From contig NZ_JADKPO010000018.1 in NCBI RefSeq assembly GCF_015352445.1, positions 25,203-89,202 on the forward strand: 64,000 nucleotides of DNA, written 5' to 3'. Shown here piece by piece: positions 61,058 through 64,000 of this stretch. The stretch is from Nocardioides agariphilus. GTDB lineage: Bacteria > Actinomycetota > Actinomycetes > Propionibacteriales > Nocardioidaceae. The notes under the pieces are model-generated. The model did no database searches. It was not told the origin of the DNA and saw nothing but the letters and a program-made list of their open reading frames with translations. The position numbers were made by a program, and so were the translations under genes. Numbering within the stretch: position 1 is the stretch's first letter; every line of letters starts with the position of its first letter.

Positions 61058-62566
61058 ATGAACCACCCTTCACGTGGACTGATCGGGCGGCACCGCGAGC
61101 TGGCCGAGGCCGACCTCGCCTTGGCTGTCGCCGCTTCCGGTACTCCTCAGGTGCTGCTGGTCGGCGGCGATGCCGGCATCGGCAAGACGACGCTGACCGT
61201 GGCGATCGCCGACCACGCGTACGAGCTGGGGTTCACGGTGTTGCTGGGACATTGCCTGGACATCGATGACGGGGTTGCCCTCCGGCCGGTGCGGGAGGCC
61301 CTGCGGGGCGTGCTTCGGGGACGCACGGACAAAGAGCTACCCCACGTGACGAGACGACTGGCTCCCTACCTACGTGGTGATGCCGACGACGTGACGATCG
61401 ACGAGCTGGCCCTCGTGGTCGAAGAGGGTGCCGGCGCCGGCCCCCTGCTGCTGGTCCTGGAGGACATGCACTGGGCCGACCAGTCGACCGTCGACCTGGC
61501 CACGGCGGTCGCTCGCACCGGCCACGGGTCGATGTGCCTGGTGCTCACCTACCGGTCCGATGAGATCCCGCTTGGCAGTCCGTTCCGCAAGGCCGTGGTC
61601 GACCTCGGCCGCAGCCCCGGGACGAGCCGCGTCGACCTCGTTGCCTTGGGCCGGGAGGAGGTCGCCGCCTTGGCCACGCGACGTAGCGGCGCCGTCGACC
61701 CTGCCTTGATCGACGTAGTGTTCGAGCGCAGCGAGGGAAACCCGCTGTATGCAGAGGAGCTCATCGCCGCCGGCATCGACGACTTGCCCGAAGCACTCGC
61801 CGCCCTTCTGCTGCGCCGTGTCGACGGGCTGAGCGAGCCCACCAGGCTGTTGCTCAAGCTCGCTTCGGTCCACGGCAGCACGCTCTCCCCGCGCGTCCTG
61901 GCCCAGGGGCTCGGTCTGGAAGCCCTCGCGGTCGACGCTGCGCTTCGCGAGGCGATCGAGGGGTACGTGCTGGAACGGGCCGGCGACCAGGGGCGGTTCC
62001 GACACGGGTTGATCCGCGAGGCGGTGTACGACGACCTGATGCCGGGTGAGCGAACCCTGTGCCACACAAGGGTCGCCGAGGCCATCGAGCGGCTGACCGG
62101 CGACGACCCCGGAATGACGGAGCTGGGCCAGCTCGCCTTCCACTGGCACGCCGCCCACGACGTCCCGCGGGCCTTCGCAGCCGCGGTCCGCGCCGGGACG
62201 GCTGCTCGTCGCCACGGCTTGCCGGAGGCGATTCCGTTCCTCACGCGGGCTCTCGAGCTCTTCGACCGGGTGCCGCCCGAGGACCGCGAACCGGCCGAGG
62301 CCGACCTGGTGCTCCAGCTGGCGTTGGCGCATCACGAGAACTACGGGCCCGCCCGGTCACGCGAGCTGATGGCTCAGGCGCTCGACCTCGTGAGTGACGA
62401 GTCCGACCCGTTGTCGGCAGCACGCGTCTACACGGCGTACGCCCAGACGTGGACGGAGATCGAGGGAGGGCTCACCCACAAGGAGGCGTTGGACCGGGCG
62501 CTCTCCCTGCTCGGCGACGAGCCTTCGGCCGAGCTCGCGAGCGCACTGACGATGCAGAGCTTCTGA
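61058..62566 (+). CDS. N-terminal half of the split regulator: ATPase domain
   Basis: 502 codons. The AAA_16-type ATPase has Walker A GGDAGIGKTTLTVA (~residues 35-48), Walker B LLLVLEDMHWADQST (~130-144) and arm GRHRELAEADLAL at the start, then a helical TPR-like part. As it ends before the HTH it could not bind DNA on its own. ATG 61058 starts MNHPSRGLIGRHRE. Confidence 0.75.
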   Translation: MNHPSRGLIGRHRELAEADLALAVAASGTPQVLLVGGDAGIGKTTLTVAIADHAYELGFTVLLGHCLDIDDGVALRPVREALRGVLRGRTDKELPHVTRRLAPYLRGDADDVTIDELALVVEEGAGAGPLLLVLEDMHWADQSTVDLATAVARTGHGSMCLVLTYRSDEIPLGSPFRKAVVDLGRSPGTSRVDLVALGREEVAALATRRSGAVDPALIDVVFERSEGNPLYAEELIAAGIDDLPEALAALLLRRVDGLSEPTRLLLKLASVHGSTLSPRVLAQGLGLEALAVDAALREAIEGYVLERAGDQGRFRHGLIREAVYDDLMPGERTLCHTRVAEAIERLTGDDPGMTELGQLAFHWHAAHDVPRAFAAAVRAGTAARRHGLPEAIPFLTRALELFDRVPPEDREPAEADLVLQLALAHHENYGPARSRELMAQALDLVSDESDPLSAARVYTAYAQTWTEIEGGLTHKEALDRALSLLGDEPSAELASALTMQSF

Positions 62567-62599
62567 TTCATCCGCTACGAGCAGTGGCGGGCCGCCTCG

Positions 62600-63883
62600 A
62601 TGAGTGCCGGCGAGGCTGTCACGATCGCGCGCGCCCTGGGACTTGCTGAGGCGGAGGGAGAGGCGCTCTACAACGTGGCGTGGGCTGCCATGGCTCTGGG
62701 CGACCATGTCACCTCGGCCGAGAAGTTCCGCGAGGGCGCCTCCTTGCAGCACCGTGGCGGAGCGCACGCTCTCGCCTACCTGGCCGAAGCCGGCCAAGCG
62801 GAGGCACTGCTCGCCGCGGGCGACCACGAATCGGGCATGCGGATCGCCGAGTCGGCGCGCGACCGTGCTCTCCGGGACGGTTTCCCCTACGCCGCCGCCC
62901 GCATCCGGCTCGAGCGGGTGCAGGGACTCCTGGACCTCGGCCGCCTCACCGACGCCGACCTGGAGCTGGACGCCTTGGCGGCCGAGCGATCGGTCCCCGA
63001 TGACTCCTTCGACAAGCTCGCTCCCCGGATCCGGCTGCTCCTGTTTCGTGGCGACGCCGCAACGGCGGAGCCGCTGGTGCGCACCGTCTTCGACAAGATG
63101 CGTTCGATCGCCGCCCTGCCCACCAACCTGGCGGTGCTGCCCTTCGTGCAGGTTCTGGTCGCCACCAACCAGGTGGACGAGGCCGTGGCCACGATGCGCG
63201 AGGTGCTGGCCCGCTTCGAGACCGCAGATGGACCCGTTTCGCTGGGGGCACACGCCTACGGTGCCTTCCACGCCATCGAGGCAGCGCATCGTCGTGGACT
63301 CCCCGATCCGACGGATCTGATGGAGATGGCTGACGGTGCGCTCAACCGGGCGCTGCGCACCGTCAGCCCCACTGGCAGCAGAACGCGGTTCGGCTGCCTG
63401 ATTCCTCAGGCGAACGCGCTGCGCGCCGAGCTGTGGGGCGAGCCGTCGACCGACCTGTGGCGAGCGGCGTACGACGCCGCCGCTCATGTAGGCGCAGGAC
63501 TCGCTCTGCCCGTCCGCCTGCGGTTGTTGCGGGCCATGCTGGCTGAAGGTGTGCGCGACGAGGCTCGGACGGCCTTGTCGCAGGTGGTCAACGACGCCAG
63601 GACGACGGGCATGGAAGGCGTGCTGGAGGACGCGCTCAAGCTCGCCCGCCGGCACCGCATCCCGGTAGCGGGTGACGAACGGCCCTCCATCCTCGACATT
63701 CTCACGACGCGGGAACGTGAGGTGCTCGAGGTCCTGGTGACGGGCGCGACCAACAGGGCCATCGCCGACAAGCTGTTCATCAGCGAGAAGACTGTGAGCG
63801 TTCACGTCACGAACCTGCTCGCGAAGCTCCGCGTCACCAACCGCACTGAAGCCGCTGCCGTAGCGCGAGACCTCGCACCCTGA
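62600..63883 (+). CDS. C-terminal half of the split regulator: TPR and LuxR HTH
   Basis: 427 codons from ATG 62600, the first Met after the stop. TPR-like repeats are followed by a complete GerE/LuxR HTH: LTTREREVLEVLVTGATNRA, then IADKLFISEKTVSVHVTNLL. If translated alone it might be a constitutive DNA-binding fragment. Confidence 0.7.
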   Translation: MSAGEAVTIARALGLAEAEGEALYNVAWAAMALGDHVTSAEKFREGASLQHRGGAHALAYLAEAGQAEALLAAGDHESGMRIAESARDRALRDGFPYAAARIRLERVQGLLDLGRLTDADLELDALAAERSVPDDSFDKLAPRIRLLLFRGDAATAEPLVRTVFDKMRSIAALPTNLAVLPFVQVLVATNQVDEAVATMREVLARFETADGPVSLGAHAYGAFHAIEAAHRRGLPDPTDLMEMADGALNRALRTVSPTGSRTRFGCLIPQANALRAELWGEPSTDLWRAAYDAAAHVGAGLALPVRLRLLRAMLAEGVRDEARTALSQVVNDARTTGMEGVLEDALKLARRHRIPVAGDERPSILDILTTREREVLEVLVTGATNRAIADKLFISEKTVSVHVTNLLAKLRVTNRTEAAAVARDLAP

Positions 63884-63915
63884 ACAGATGCGCGCCCGTA
63901 GGTGTGCTGGTTCAG

Positions 63916-63976
63916 GACATCGGAATGGGGTGTCTCAAGACATCGGCATAGCGTGTCGCAGGTCATCGGCATAGCC
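63916..63976. repeat. 23-base tandem repeats at right edge, possible insertion-sequence end
   Basis: GACATCGG starts units at 63916 and 63939, and GTCATCGG at 63962: a 23-base period, about 2.7 copies, starting 33 bases after the last gene. The pattern recalls the ends of IS481-type elements, whose transposase would lie beyond the window. This is from memory and unproven. Confidence 0.4.
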
Positions 63977-64000
63977 GGCGTGGCCAGCGTCGGGCATGTC

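Larger units (their letters stand above)
61058..63883 (+). pseudogene. LuxR-family ATPase regulator (LAL type) interrupted by in-frame TGA
   Basis: The frames 61058-62566 and 62600-63883 are the same reading frame, separated only by TGA at 62564-62566, and translation through it gives SF-stop-FIRYEQW. Read through, the gene is 942 codons with the normal LAL order: AAA/NACHT-like ATPase, TPR-like middle, LuxR HTH. A single base change explains it. It may be a recent pseudogene, a sequencing error or a readthrough site; the two halves are listed separately. Confidence 0.75.

Noticed and set aside
62564-62566. TGA as a selenocysteine codon
   Set aside because: No SECIS-like hairpin was evident just downstream and LuxR/LAL regulators are not known selenoproteins.

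Overview
The window is high-GC actinobacterial DNA with tightly packed genes, many GTG starts, frequent 4-base ATGA/GTGA overlaps and SigE-type sigma factors. The gene content (bifunctional RhaD, LutABC, LacI/TetR regulators, RNHCP, CGNR and DUF6458-type small proteins) and the dispersed repeats that end in CTCAACCAACG or TCTCGACAAGCTCGA suggest a Nocardioides-like member of the Propionibacteriales. That placement is inference from recalled gene families; no phylogeny was run. I saw no rRNA, tRNA or CRISPR array.

Layout. 1-9906: housekeeping and accessory genes: the 3' part of an M1 aminopeptidase, an EamA exporter, a Gfo/Idh/MocA oxidoreductase, a nucleotidyltransferase, a secreted alpha/beta hydrolase, CGNR and GNAT proteins, a family-A DNA polymerase and a SigE-type sigma factor with its membrane partner. 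9912-23780: a complete L-rhamnose regulon. A LacI repressor faces a perfect 11+11 palindrome just downstream of a sigma70-like promoter, followed by an ABC importer (ATPase, two permeases, lipoprotein), mutarotase, isomerase, bifunctional aldolase/dehydrogenase, kinase and LutABC. The set takes rhamnose to dihydroxyacetone phosphate plus lactaldehyde, lactate and finally pyruvate. 23822-28712: an Asp/Glu-racemase-like gene divergent from two near-duplicate peptide-type binding lipoproteins that have no permeases nearby.

29446-43153: the most interesting region. A Rieske oxygenase, a PotABCD-type importer, a class III aminotransferase, a FAD oxidoreductase, an ADP-forming acyl-CoA synthetase, an acyl-CoA dehydrogenase and a TetR regulator surround four copies of one 20-base operator. 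Two copies overlap the -10 of matched promoters, and one overlaps the start codon of an apparently leaderless Rieske gene. I read this as one TetR regulon for uptake and breakdown of an amine-containing compound; the substrate is unknown.

43345-57270: mixed genes, including a second TetR/dehydrogenase pair with a triple 13-base operator, a Tat-exported PhoX-like protein, a REC-PAS-PAS histidine kinase, prolyl-tRNA synthetase, a soluble Ser/Thr kinase, very small membrane proteins and a degenerate metallophosphoesterase. 57407-60951: an overlapping ECF sigma, anti-sigma, ABC exporter operon. 61058-63883: a large LuxR-family ATPase regulator split by one in-frame TGA. The right edge holds 23-base tandem repeats that may be the end of an insertion sequence.

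Several repeat families cut across the gene layout: two 61-base palindromes placed identically at convergent gene ends, a dispersed repeat with a GCGCTAGCGC core that has expanded into 26-base and 36-base tandem arrays, and short TCTCGACA-GCTCGA repeats lying in frame inside rhaD and lutC.
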